This document shows positions 8,012 through 17,042 of a stretch of DNA of 64,000 nt, piece by piece. Where the stretch lies: assembly GCA_036704825.1 (NCBI GenBank), contig JAUBSN010000016.1, positions 41,644-105,643 of the forward strand, given 5' to 3'. Numbering within the stretch: the first letter of the stretch is position 1; every line of letters starts with the position of its first letter. Source of the DNA: Microcoleus sp036704825. Its GTDB lineage: Bacteria > Cyanobacteriota > Cyanobacteriia > Cyanobacteriales > Microcoleaceae. The notes below the pieces were generated by a model, which was given only the letters and a program-made list of their open reading frames with translations, ran no database searches and was not told where the DNA came from. The position numbers and the translations under genes are program-made.

Positions 8012-9286
8012 CTAATTTGGCCGCTGAATAATTGTTTCAACTACCCGGCGCTTGACTTTTGGATCGATACCAATCAGTCGCACGTATTCGCGGCCGTGTT
8101 CCGCCAAACAAGTTTCTAAAGATGCAACCACATCTTTTTCCTGTGCGCTGTTAATCGTCGCGCAACTTTGCCAAGAACCAGTTTTAAATCTGCGATTATC
8201 TGCATATTCTATGCCAATTTTGCAGCCTCTTGCTAACAACTGCTTTACTTGTTCCAATACCTCGGAACTCAGCCGCGCCGCATGACCGTTGCCACCTTCT
8301 GAACTTGGCTCATCGTAAGCCTTATAATATTTGGATGAGGGGTCGTTTAATTGACTTGGCGCGGGCGCAGCAGCAGGGGCATTGGGGGTTCCTTTAACGT
8401 TGAAAAGCCGCGATTGGTTGTATTCATCTACTAAGCGCATTTCCTGAATCCGCTTTTGTTGGCCAACCATCAAACTGCCCATTTCTAATAAATGAGCGAG
8501 GCTGAAATTCGGGTTCTGGAAATCTGGCGCTGCTTCCAAAGTGTTTACCAAACGCTTGGAAACTCGCTCGATTCCTACTTTGTGAATGAATTCGCGGATT
8601 TGTTCGTCGTAAATGCGCGATCGCAAAGCGCTAAAAAAGTCGATCGACTGATCGGCAAAATTATCGACTAACCCCACAATATCGGTTTTTGACAATTTGT
8701 CAGACTCAAAAATTCCTCCAACAATCCCAATTTTATCATCGCGGCTGGGTTCCCAATAAAACTTCTCCATCCGCCCGTCGCGAATCAGCGGCGCGTACAG
8801 TGTAGAAAAATCATTTCCGGTGACAATAATCGGCACTCGGTGCAGGGGCGTACTGTCGTAACTTCCCGGTAACTGCACGTTAGTTGGATTGTCAGCAATA
8901 TTCATCAGAGTCGCATTGACTAGCTGAGTATTGACAGTATATTGAGTAGAAGTATCGAACCTGCCCGCACCGGCATCCAAATCGTTAATAAAAATGGCGC
9001 ACATCTCGCCGCGCACCCGAATTTGCTCCGCCGCTTCCCGGTAGCGCAAGCGAATTAAACGCGCCGGATCTCCAGCATCCGGGCTTTCTAATTCCCCACC
9101 AGATATCATCACCGGTTCAAAGCCCATCCGCCGAAAAACCAGTTCGGTTTGAAAAGTTTTGCCTTCTCCTTTGCGGCCGTGAATTCCTAAAATTAGGGGA
9201 ACTCTTACCCCGGGCAAATTTAAAAAGTTCTTAGTGACGTGTACCGCAACTTTATCGAGAAAGTTAGGAGAAATGTAATAACTCAT
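8012..9286 (-). CDS. rca: Rubisco activase with C-terminal Rubisco small-subunit-like domain
   Basis: This 424-residue AAA+ protein has Walker A GRKGEGKT near residue 37, a Walker B-like AIFINDLDAG near residue 96, and the Rca-typical YTVNTQLVNATLMNIAD and PIIVTGNDFSTLYAPLIRDGRMEKF. After a linker rich in Ala, Pro and Ser (about 300-335), a domain of about 85 residues resembles the RbcS-like SSUL module of CcmM (KIGIEYADNRRFKTGSWQSC...EYVRLIGIDPKVKRRV). Proteins of this architecture in cyanobacteria remove inhibitory sugar phosphates from Rubisco and are thought to bind Rubisco in carboxysomes through the SSUL part. The gene is divergent from argD with about 130 bp between starts. Confidence 0.93.
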   Translation of the reverse strand: MSYYISPNFLDKVAVHVTKNFLNLPGVRVPLILGIHGRKGEGKTFQTELVFRRMGFEPVMISGGELESPDAGDPARLIRLRYREAAEQIRVRGEMCAIFINDLDAGAGRFDTSTQYTVNTQLVNATLMNIADNPTNVQLPGSYDSTPLHRVPIIVTGNDFSTLYAPLIRDGRMEKFYWEPSRDDKIGIVGGIFESDKLSKTDIVGLVDNFADQSIDFFSALRSRIYDEQIREFIHKVGIERVSKRLVNTLEAAPDFQNPNFSLAHLLEMGSLMVGQQKRIQEMRLVDEYNQSRLFNVKGTPNAPAAAPAPSQLNDPSSKYYKAYDEPSSEGGNGHAARLSSEVLEQVKQLLARGCKIGIEYADNRRFKTGSWQSCATINSAQEKDVVASLETCLAEHGREYVRLIGIDPKVKRRVVETIIQRPN

Positions 9287-9414
9287 CAGTAGATTTGTGA
9301 GGGATTAATTGTTGTTACTGTTATGATTTTATGACAAAACTAACAGCCTGCACCGCTAACCTGGATTTTTACCGTACAATCGAGGTCTGCATATTATGTG
9401 TTAAGGAGCGATTC

Positions 9415-10686
9415 GTGAGTCCAGAAACCTTACTAAAAGAACCAAGCGTGCAAGCCGAAGCCAGTCCCTTCAGTTCTGAAAGCTTCGACAGCTATGTAAT
9501 GACGACTTACGGGCGTTTTGCGATCGCCCTAGAACGGGGCCTCGGCTGCCGCGTTTGGGATACCGAGGGCCGCGAATATCTCGATTTTGTGGCGGGTATT
9601 GCTACCTGCACTCTGGGACACGCGCACCCGGCAATGATTGCAGCGGTAACTCAGCAAATTCAGACCCTGCACCACGTTTCTAATCTTTATTACATCCCCG
9701 TACAGGGCGAGCTGGCGAAGTGGCTTGTAGACCATTCTTGCGCGGACAGAGCCTTCTTTTGCAACTCCGGCGCGGAAGCTAATGAAGCGGCAATTAAACT
9801 CGCCCGCAAGTACGCCCACGAAAAATTAAATATCTCGAATCCGACAATCGTTACCGCTGTTGCGAGTTTCCACGGGCGGACTTTGGCGACAATTACGGCC
9901 ACGGGACAGCCTAAATACCAGAAGGGTTTTAGTCCTTTGGTTCCCGGATTTCACTACGTGCCGTATAACGATATTAGTGCGATCGAAAGCGCGATCGAGC
10001 AACTCGACAAAGACGAACGCCAAGTAGCAGCAATTATGCTGGAAGCGCTGCAAGGCGAAGGCGGAGTTCGCCCCGGAGATATCGCCTACTTCCAGCGCAT
10101 TCGGGAAATTTGCGACGAAAAAGGTATTTTGCTGATTCTCGACGAAGTGCAAGTCGGGATGGGACGCAGCGGCAAATACTGGGGCTACGAAAACCTCGGC
10201 ATTGAACCGGATATCTTTACATCTGCCAAAGGATTGGGCGGCGGTATCCCGATCGGCGCTATGCTGTGCAAATCTTCCTGCGATGTATTTGAACCGGGAA
10301 GTCACGCCAGCACTTTCGGCGGCAATCCTTTTGCTTGCGCTGTAGCTTTGTGCGTTTGCCAAACTTTGGAACGGGAAAACCTTCTAGAAAACGTGCAGCA
10401 GCGCGGGGAACAGTTGAAATCAGGTCTCAACAAGTTGGCGGCCGCATATCCGCATTTAATTGCTGAGGTGCGCGGCTGGGGTTTGATTGTCGGGATGGAA
10501 TTGCAAGCGGATATCGAACTTACATCGGCTGATATTGTCAAATCTGCCATCGCAGCAGGAGTTTTGTTAGTTCCCGCAGGGCCGAAAGTGCTGAGATTTG
10601 TCCCGCCGCTGATTGTCACCGCCGCTGAAGTCGATCGAGCTCTGCTGGCAGTGGAATCAGCGCTGCGCTCTCAAGCGGTACAGTAA
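9415..10686 (+). CDS. argD: Acetylornithine aminotransferase
   Basis: This 423-residue class III PLP aminotransferase makes N-acetylornithine in arginine synthesis. Motifs: VWDTEGREYLDFVAGIA near the N-terminus, FFCNSGAEANEAAIKLARK, LEALQGEGGVRPG, LILDEVQVGMGRSGK with the PLP-ring Asp, and TSAKGLGGGIPIGAM with the Schiff-base Lys. The GTG at 9415 is chosen because AAGGAG lies 8 bp upstream and the family begins just before the YVMTTYGR motif. A longer in-frame ORF reaching 9331 adds residues unlike any family member. Confidence 0.92.
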   Translation: MSPETLLKEPSVQAEASPFSSESFDSYVMTTYGRFAIALERGLGCRVWDTEGREYLDFVAGIATCTLGHAHPAMIAAVTQQIQTLHHVSNLYYIPVQGELAKWLVDHSCADRAFFCNSGAEANEAAIKLARKYAHEKLNISNPTIVTAVASFHGRTLATITATGQPKYQKGFSPLVPGFHYVPYNDISAIESAIEQLDKDERQVAAIMLEALQGEGGVRPGDIAYFQRIREICDEKGILLILDEVQVGMGRSGKYWGYENLGIEPDIFTSAKGLGGGIPIGAMLCKSSCDVFEPGSHASTFGGNPFACAVALCVCQTLERENLLENVQQRGEQLKSGLNKLAAAYPHLIAEVRGWGLIVGMELQADIELTSADIVKSAIAAGVLLVPAGPKVLRFVPPLIVTAAEVDRALLAVESALRSQAVQ

Positions 10687-10754
10687 AATCTACGGAGTTG
10701 CTTTTTGTTAGCTGTAGCGCTGAAACTCGCGCAATATCCGAGATAACTCAGTTA

Positions 10755-11003
10755 GTCCAGGACCATTGGTGACAAGTTAAGACTTAATTGCATTTGTCAA
10801 TCAGTAATATTACTCAAAAAAACTGCTTTTTTAGGAGTGGAAAATTTACGATTTGAGAGGGAGTAGGTATAAATATCACCCGATCGCACGATCGCACGAT
10901 CGCCCAAATCTCAGTTTTATGCCCAAAACCCGAGTAAATCTCGAGCATAATTGCTGATTCACAAATGCTTTCTTAGCTTAACTTGTTACCAATGGTCCAG
11001 GAC
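10755..11003. mobile_element. MITE-like element with about 50-bp imperfect terminal inverted repeats
   Basis: The left end from 10756 (TCCAGGACCATTGGTGACAA...) is the reverse complement of the right end up to 11002, with two mismatches over the first 26 bp. Similarity continues to about 53 bp (10756-10808 against 10950-11002). The interior contains no ORF and has a run of CGATCGCA units. No clear target-site duplication is seen. The structure fits a non-autonomous miniature transposon or a long cruciform repeat. Confidence 0.7.
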
Positions 11004-11621
11004 ACACTCTTCCTCAGAAACCGGGTTTCTTTCGAGCGTTTCACGGAGGCCCAGCACCCGTTATGAATCAAAGAAACTCTTTTTCCCTTGCTCCCCCTCT
11101 CCCCCTCTCCCCCTCTCCCCTTCTCCCCTTCTACCCTGCGAGTTTCTGAGGAGATTTCTCGTTACCAAACCCAAGAGTTTCCCAAAAACCGGGGTTTTTA
11201 GCCTAAGTCCGATCGGGGTAAAAGTAAACCCGTCCCGCTGCAAGTCTGTCGGGGCGGGTTTGTCAAGTTTAGAAAAGCCTGTGAAACCCTCCCCCACAGG
11301 GTGACGGCGCCTTTAACCGCGATTTTACTAAAGAGCAACGCGCAAAATCATACTATTAGCGATCTTAGGTGCTAGTTTCGCTATGTGAGTGTCTGTTGGG
11401 ACTTGTGAATCCTGGTTTAACTGTTTCGCGCCCTTGCCACTAAACTGAGTAACGTTATAGTGGGAAGGGCGGGTGACGACTATTGCATCCTCAAGTAATT
11501 TTGGGGAGTTCTTTCAAAAAAGAAAAAATGTAATCCTCGTCACAAACAAAATTTTTTCGTAATGCTTTGTTCATCAACTGTATATTGTGAGAGAATAGAA
11601 TAACCAAGGAGGTGATTTTGA
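11004..11621. repeat. Repeat-rich intergenic region without a gene
   Basis: TCCTCAGAAAC at about 11010 pairs with GTTTCTGAGGA at about 11139, enclosing AGAAACCGGGTTTCT and a CCCCTCT tract (11089-11133). A second hairpin, AAACCCGTCCCG (11226-11237) with CGGGGCGGGTTT (11250-11261), could act as a terminator. No ORF here is convincing. The end carries a strong AAGGAGGTGAT Shine-Dalgarno for the tnpB remnant. Confidence 0.6.
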
Positions 11622-13104
11622 TTGCTACACCAGGCTATCCAAGTTCGTTTGTATTCTACCCAAAATCAACAAATAGAAGTAGCTTCAACTTTTGGGTGTG
11701 CGCGTTGGTGGTCTAATTACGATCTAAATAAATCAATTGAAGTTTATAAAAAAACTGGTAAAGGAGTTGGCTGCTCCAGACCAAACACACTTTTACCTCC
11801 TCTCAAAAAAATCAATTAAACTGGATGGTTAGATCGGTTTTACAGCAAATTTTTGCAACTTACGACGAGCGAGTTAACTGCGCCATACATTTTTTTTAAA
11901 TGATTTTGCTGGGCTTGATAACTTGCAATCTTAAGATAAAAAACAGTTATTTCAGTATCCTCAAAAAGTCAAAATTGTAGCGGGTACTATGATTTTCCAG
12001 TATAGGGGAATAAATAAACAAAAAAATAGAGATAGATTAAGTGAGTATAAAATTAATATAGCCTTTCTCAGTAACATGAGGTACTCATTGGCTAAACGGG
12101 GCATTGGCCAAACAGGGCATTGGGAATTGGAAATTGGGAATTGGCCAAACAGGGTATTGGGCATACATCACTTTTTTGAAAACCGCTATAATTCAATTAT
12201 TAGTAAAAAATATTCAGGGAAATATAGCAATCCTAAATCAGTAAAAATATGCAGCGGTAGTGTCCCCGTGCCTACTCCAGCCAAGGCGGGGCAACCGCGG
12301 GGGGTTTGCCCCTACAAGAATTACACAAATTATTTAGGATTGCTAGATATTGCATCTATACTGACTGAAATACCAGCGGAAAACCAGACAACAAAAGAAG
12401 GTAGGATTGCGGGCATTAATTTAGGATTTCAATACTTGGCTATTGTCGGCCATGATGAAAAAGGATCTAAATATGACTTTAATGCTAAGCATCTTACAAA
12501 GCACGAGAAGAACAGGAAGCGCAAGCACCAAAAGTTAACAGTCCAGCATAAAAAAAGTAATTGTGAATGCAAGTATAGAAAAGCTGTGACCGAGGTATGC
12601 GAACGGTTGAGAAATTTAGGTAAAATTTTTCTACATAAACTTAGTTATAAGTGGGTTAGCGATCGCCTCCCGGTCGTAGTAGAAAAATTTTATTTCAGGG
12701 ACGTGATTCTCGATGCCAAATTTGCGAAAGCATTATCATATGAGGTTTTGGGAAGTTATATCAACTTTTTAGCAGCCTACAAGTTGGAACGCAAAGGCGG
12801 GAACTTAGTTGAGATGGATAGATGGTATTTCAGTTCCAAACTCTGTTCTAATTGTTTCCATCAAATGAGGGAGATGCCATTACATATGAGGGAAGAGACT
12901 TGTCCTCTCTGCGCTAGCGATCGCGATGGGGAAGAGAACGCAGCGATAAAAATGAAAGCAGCAGGTATCAAAATACAAAAGGCCGAAGGTTCAGCCGTTT
13001 CTGCTTTAGGAGGCGAGGTAAGACTAAAACTGGGACAAAAGTCTCAGCTAGGGCACTCGCCTATGAGTACAGAAGCCCCTACTATATTCGGTACTACGAT
13101 TTAG
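11622..13104 (+). pseudogene. tnpB: Decayed IS200/IS605-type TnpB, interrupted by a MITE
   Basis: The N-terminus (TTG 11622, Shine-Dalgarno AAGGAGGTGAT at 11605-11615) reads as a TnpB opening with QAIQVRLY and FGCARWW. An in-frame TAA follows at 11817, then recognisable TnpB sequence continues (WLDRFYSKFLQLTTSEL) to another stop. Later parts are recognisable up to TEIPAENQ, then GINLGFQYLAI (RuvC-I), VVVEKF (RuvC-II), zinc-finger CSNC and CPLC, and DRDGEENAAI (RuvC-III). The RuvC-I catalytic Asp (GIDLG) is Asn here. A 120-bp inverted-repeat element sits inside the frame at 12223-12345, and a tandem GGCATTGG-type repeat at about 12100-12170. No tnpA is present. Not functional as a nuclease. 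Confidence 0.85.
12223..12345. mobile_element. MITE-like insertion inside the tnpB remnant
   Basis: TATAGCAATCCTAAAT at 12223-12238 is mirrored by ATTTAGGATTGCTA at 12332-12345. The interior has the GC-rich CCAAGGCGGGGCAACCGCG palindromic block. It splits the TnpB reading between GKY and ASILTEIP, which join well if it is removed. The same terminal repeat bounds a second element at 57682-57783. Confidence 0.75.
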
Positions 13105-13120
13105 GGGTGGGTAGTTCACT
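13020..13120 (+). other. Right end of the IS605-type element (possible reRNA region)
   Basis: The tail of the tnpB remnant ends in GGGGTGGGTAGTTCAC (13105-13119), the usual right boundary of cyanobacterial IS605-family elements. The 3' end of tnpB plus this right end encodes the guide omega-RNA in active relatives. Because tnpB is broken, activity is unlikely. The boundary lies only 25 bp before the CHAT gene start. Confidence 0.5.
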
Positions 13121-13144
13121 TGGTTGTACGGAAGCAGCGCTCCT

Positions 13145-16100
13145 ATGGTTAATAGTTTGGCGGAATGCACGATGGACGAACAGCGTCGCAAAACTGATGT
13201 TAATATGCTCCAAGCGCTGCTGGAAAATCCTGGGGACTCAGGAATAGATTTGATTTTGAGGACGAACCCAAAGTCGATCGACTTTGGGTTCGTGCAAACG
13301 CTTTACTTGGAAGAAGTGGTACTGACGCGAGAAAGCTTGCTCAAAGCTGCAAAATTTTTCCAAAGGGCGATCGCACCCTTAGAATCTGCAAAAGCGAATT
13401 ATAAATTGCCCGCAACCGGGGCAGCATATCTGGCTTTTTTAGCAGAAGTATTGCAGGCAGTCGCGCGCAGCACTGATTCGCAGCACCTGTACTCGCTGCT
13501 GAGAAACAATTTAGACAAACTCGACCAGAATTTCGCACAACTGCTGCACCACTGGGCCACTTTGGTGCTCCCTGCTGCCAAAGAATCCGAGACTAGGCGC
13601 ATTGCAGCCTTAATCGGCAATCTGAGCAACAAAATTGGTCGGTTTCCCCTCGGCAGCAAGGCTCATAACTTGGAAATCGAAATTGCCGGTTACGAAACAG
13701 TTGCTAAGGTGTTTACCCGCAAAGACTTTCCCCAAGAATGGGCGGTGATGCAAAACAATCTGGGCAACGCTTACAGCGATCGTCCCAAGGGTGATAAGGC
13801 TCAAAATATCGAACAGGCGATCGCTTGCTTTGAAAATGCCCTACAAGTACGCACGCCCGAACAGTACCCGGAACAGTGGGCGACGCTGCAAAACAATCTG
13901 GGCAACGCTTACAGCGAGCGTCTCCGGGGAGATCCGGCAGACAATCTAGAACAGGCGATCGCCTGCTATCAAAACGCGCTGCGAGTTCGCACCCGCGAAA
14001 CTTTCGGGGAAGAGTGGGCGAGCACTCAAAACAATCTCGGCCGCGCTTTCAGCCGGCGGCTGCGGGGCAACCGAGCCCAAAATTTGGAACTGGCAGTCGC
14101 TTGTTACCACAATGCTTTGCAAGTCTACAACCGCAAGGTGTTTCCCCGGCGTTGGGCCACAACTCAAAATAATTTGGCAAATGCTTATTGCGAGTTGCTG
14201 CGCGGCAACCGAGCAGAAAATCTCGAATACGCGGTTACGTGCTATCAGAGAGCTTTGCAGGTGCGGACTCGGGAAGCTTTTCCGCTGCAGTGGGCGACTA
14301 CTCAAAGGAATTTGGGCAGGGTGTTTGTCGATCGGATTAAAGGCGATCCGGTGGAAAATTTGGAATTGGCGATCGCCTGCTATCAAAATGCTTTACAAGT
14401 CTACACCCGCATCAAATTTCCCGACGCCTGGGCTTCGATCCAAACTTACCTCGGTAGGATCTACAGTCGGCGGGTCAAAGGTGAAAAAGCCGAAAATTTG
14501 GAAATGGCGATCGCCTGCTATCAAAATGCTTTGCTGTTTTGCAACCGCCAAAAATCTCCCGAACGCTGGGCAATGCTGTGTACCTACCTCGGCCGCGCTT
14601 TCTGCGAACACCTGAAAGGGGAAAAAAACCGCAACCTCAAAAGCGCGATCGCCTGCTATCAAAATGCGGGCGAAGTCTACACCAGGCAGGCATATCCCAA
14701 CCGCTGGGCAATGCTGCAAATTTATCTCGGCAGGGCTTATTCGCAACTGACGGAGGCGGAAAACTTGTCCCACATCGAAAGCGCGATCGGCTGCTATCAC
14801 AGCGCCTGCCAAGTCTACACTCGCGAAACCTATCCCCACCGCTGGGCTGAAATTTTATTTTATTTGGGTCAAGCTTACCGAGTTCGAGGCGACTTGCTTC
14901 GCGCCTACGGGGTTTTTACTGCTGCTGTCGATACTGTGGAATTCTTGCGTTGCGAAGTTGGGGTTGATACAGTCGATTTTGGCGATCGGACGAATACCGT
15001 AAAAGTCAAATTAACCCGCACCTGGGCTGGACTCTATAAATGCCTGGTGCAAATTTGCCTGGAACTCGGCGCCAGCCAACTTGAATATTACGCTAAGGCT
15101 CTGGAATACGCCGAACGCCACAAAAATCGGAATTTGGTAGAACTGCTGGTTAAATGCCACTTGACTCCGAAAGCCGAAATTCCCGCAGCGGTGCGAAGCG
15201 AGTTGGAGTCGCTGCAACTGGAAATAGCGGGGGAACAGCGCCACCAAGAACAGGGAGAACCCCAGCCGAACACGACGTTGATTTCTGAGGGCGACAGCCA
15301 AGGTTTGAACAGCGGTTCTCTGCTGCCGAACTTGGACTTCATACACTTAAATCAATTGTGGAAGCAGTTTGATAGGTTGATTGCGCGGGAGGTGCAGGCA
15401 AACGACCCTTTCTTCAGCCTAGCTCGCAAAGTTGAACCGATCGCTTTCGAGCAAATTCGCCAATTGTTGCCTGATGACAATTGCGCTGCTGTGGTGTGGG
15501 CGAGTTTGGGGGAGTTGCTGGTTGCTTTTGTGGTTGTAAAAAGCGCACAATATCCGGCCGTTCACCTGTGTTCGCCGGAAAATGCTTTGGCTGCCGAAAG
15601 TTGGTCCCAGGAGTACCTCACCGCTTATTCTGAACAAAAAGGTCGCTGGATCAATCATCTCCCGGCTCGCCTCAAACGTTTGGCATCGCTGCTGGAAATC
15701 GATCGAGTGGTGGCGCTGATTCCCGATAACTGCGATCGGCTGATTTTTGTGCCGCACCGATTTTTGCACGCTTTGCCGCTCCACGCTTTGCCTCTAGGGG
15801 GGAGAGACGGGTTGGAGGAGGGCGGGGGAATTTTTAGGTCTGGGTGGAGCGATCGCAGCGGTTTTGATTTGGAAACCTACAACCTTTCGGATTTTTCTCA
15901 AAGTTCGTCTTTTGGCGATGTTGCAGCGCCTGCTGCTTATTTGATCGATCGATTTGCCGGAGGAATTCGCTATGCTCCTAGCTGTCAGCTATTGCTGTTG
16001 AGACAAAGTGCGAGCGGAGCAGCTATTGGTCGCTACAGACCCGGTTTGCAGCAGCTTTTAGCAATTCCTACTTTCACCAGAGATGCGTTCTACAGCAACA

Positions 16101-16801
16101 TTGAAATCGGCAATATTTCCCAGTATTTTGCCAGTACAGAAGTTGTGCGCCACAAGCCGGCAATTAAAGAGGCTTTTTCCCAAGAAATGTCTGCTAATAA
16201 TGGGGATTTGCCCCAGCAATTAGGGCAGTTGCAGCAGAAAAAATGCGCTCACTTTGCTTGTTTGAGTTTGCATAATTTGGCTTGGCCTCTGAAATCGGCA
16301 GTGTTTTTGAGGAATGATTCTCTGAGTTTGGAGGAAATTTTTAATCTGGATTGTAGAGAATATTTTTTAGTTACTTTATCGGGTTGCGAAATTGCTGCTG
16401 GCGGAGTTAGCGGTGCTGGAGGAGATTTTGTGGGTTTGTCGGCGGGTTTGTTGTATGCTGGCACGTCTAGTGTGGTTAGCAGTCTTTGGAAGGTGAACGA
16501 TGTTTCTACGCTGCTGCTGACGAGCAAGTTTTATGAAAATCTGGGACGGTTTTCTGCGTTGCAGGTGGGAGATGTGGCGATCGCGCTGGGGGACGCTCAA
16601 AGGTGGCTGCGGGATTTGACTGGCGAGGAATTGGAGGTGTTGTTGGCGGATTTTCAACCTCAAATTTCGCAAATGTTCGATCGGCTTTCTCAAAGTTCTC
16701 GCCTGATTGCGGAGGCTTCTTTGCAGCAAATCCGCAACCGCAAACCCTATCCTTTTGCCAATCCTTATTATTGGGCGGTTTTTACTGCGACTGGGGTTTA
16801 G
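13145..16801 (+). CDS. TPR-CHAT protein with an altered CHAT active site
   Basis: This 1218-residue protein has a helical N-terminal part (1-180), about ten degenerate 45-residue TPR-like units (about 190-615, each with W...QNNLG.AYS.R..G..A.NLE.AIACYQNAL), a linker, and a C-terminal CHAT protease-like domain (about 780-1218). The CHAT Cys is present in VTLSGCEIAAGG. The usual HFSCHG motif reads HFACLSLH, so the expected catalytic His is Leu, which suggests a pseudoenzyme or shifted dyad. CHAT proteins are caspase-like proteases in signalling or defence. ATG 13145 has GGAAG about 10 bp upstream; ATG 13172 is an alternative. The IS remnant ends directly upstream and may have replaced the promoter. 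Confidence 0.85.
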   Translation: MVNSLAECTMDEQRRKTDVNMLQALLENPGDSGIDLILRTNPKSIDFGFVQTLYLEEVVLTRESLLKAAKFFQRAIAPLESAKANYKLPATGAAYLAFLAEVLQAVARSTDSQHLYSLLRNNLDKLDQNFAQLLHHWATLVLPAAKESETRRIAALIGNLSNKIGRFPLGSKAHNLEIEIAGYETVAKVFTRKDFPQEWAVMQNNLGNAYSDRPKGDKAQNIEQAIACFENALQVRTPEQYPEQWATLQNNLGNAYSERLRGDPADNLEQAIACYQNALRVRTRETFGEEWASTQNNLGRAFSRRLRGNRAQNLELAVACYHNALQVYNRKVFPRRWATTQNNLANAYCELLRGNRAENLEYAVTCYQRALQVRTREAFPLQWATTQRNLGRVFVDRIKGDPVENLELAIACYQNALQVYTRIKFPDAWASIQTYLGRIYSRRVKGEKAENLEMAIACYQNALLFCNRQKSPERWAMLCTYLGRAFCEHLKGEKNRNLKSAIACYQNAGEVYTRQAYPNRWAMLQIYLGRAYSQLTEAENLSHIESAIGCYHSACQVYTRETYPHRWAEILFYLGQAYRVRGDLLRAYGVFTAAVDTVEFLRCEVGVDTVDFGDRTNTVKVKLTRTWAGLYKCLVQICLELGASQLEYYAKALEYAERHKNRNLVELLVKCHLTPKAEIPAAVRSELESLQLEIAGEQRHQEQGEPQPNTTLISEGDSQGLNSGSLLPNLDFIHLNQLWKQFDRLIAREVQANDPFFSLARKVEPIAFEQIRQLLPDDNCAAVVWASLGELLVAFVVVKSAQYPAVHLCSPENALAAESWSQEYLTAYSEQKGRWINHLPARLKRLASLLEIDRVVALIPDNCDRLIFVPHRFLHALPLHALPLGGRDGLEEGGGIFRSGWSDRSGFDLETYNLSDFSQSSSFGDVAAPAAYLIDRFAGGIRYAPSCQLLLLRQSASGAAIGRYRPGLQQLLAIPTFTRDAFYSNIEIGNISQYFASTEVVRHKPAIKEAFSQEMSANNGDLPQQLGQLQQKKCAHFACLSLHNLAWPLKSAVFLRNDSLSLEEIFNLDCREYFLVTLSGCEIAAGGVSGAGGDFVGLSAGLLYAGTSSVVSSLWKVNDVSTLLLTSKFYENLGRFSALQVGDVAIALGDAQRWLRDLTGEELEVLLADFQPQISQMFDRLSQSSRLIAEASLQQIRNRKPYPFANPYYWAVFTATGV

Positions 16802-16840
16802 TGATTAGTCATTAGTCATTAGTCATCAGTTATTAGTCAT
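16802..16840. repeat. Tandem GATTAGTCATTAGTCATTA heptad repeat
   Basis: Successive ATTAGTC heptamers follow the CHAT gene stop directly. Heptameric short tandem repeats like this are typical of intergenic regions in filamentous cyanobacteria. Confidence 0.8.
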
Positions 16841-16847
16841 TTAAAAA

Positions 16848-16886
16848 CCCGACACTGACAACTGATTTAAAATTGTCGGTGTCGGG
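16848..16886. terminator. Strong hairpin between convergent CHAT and gltX genes
   Basis: CCCGACACTGACAA (16848-16861) pairs with TTGTCGGTGTCGGG (16873-16886), one G-T wobble, 11-base loop. The following 150 bases to gltX hold another repeat (GGGGCGGGTT...AAACCCGCCCC, about 16938-16993). Confidence 0.7.
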
Positions 16887-17042
16887 TACAATTCAACAAC
16901 TTATATCTAGTCCTCTAAATTAACCATAATTCTTGTAGGGGCGGGTTCACCAATATCTATAATATAAGCCAGAGACTTAGTAAACCCGCCCCGACCCTCA
17001 GATTGCGGTCAATCGATCGGACATGATATTACCAGCAAAAAT

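Noticed and set aside
9331..9414. N-terminal extension of argD.
   Set aside because: No similarity to the family, and a good ribosome-binding site serves the GTG at 9415.
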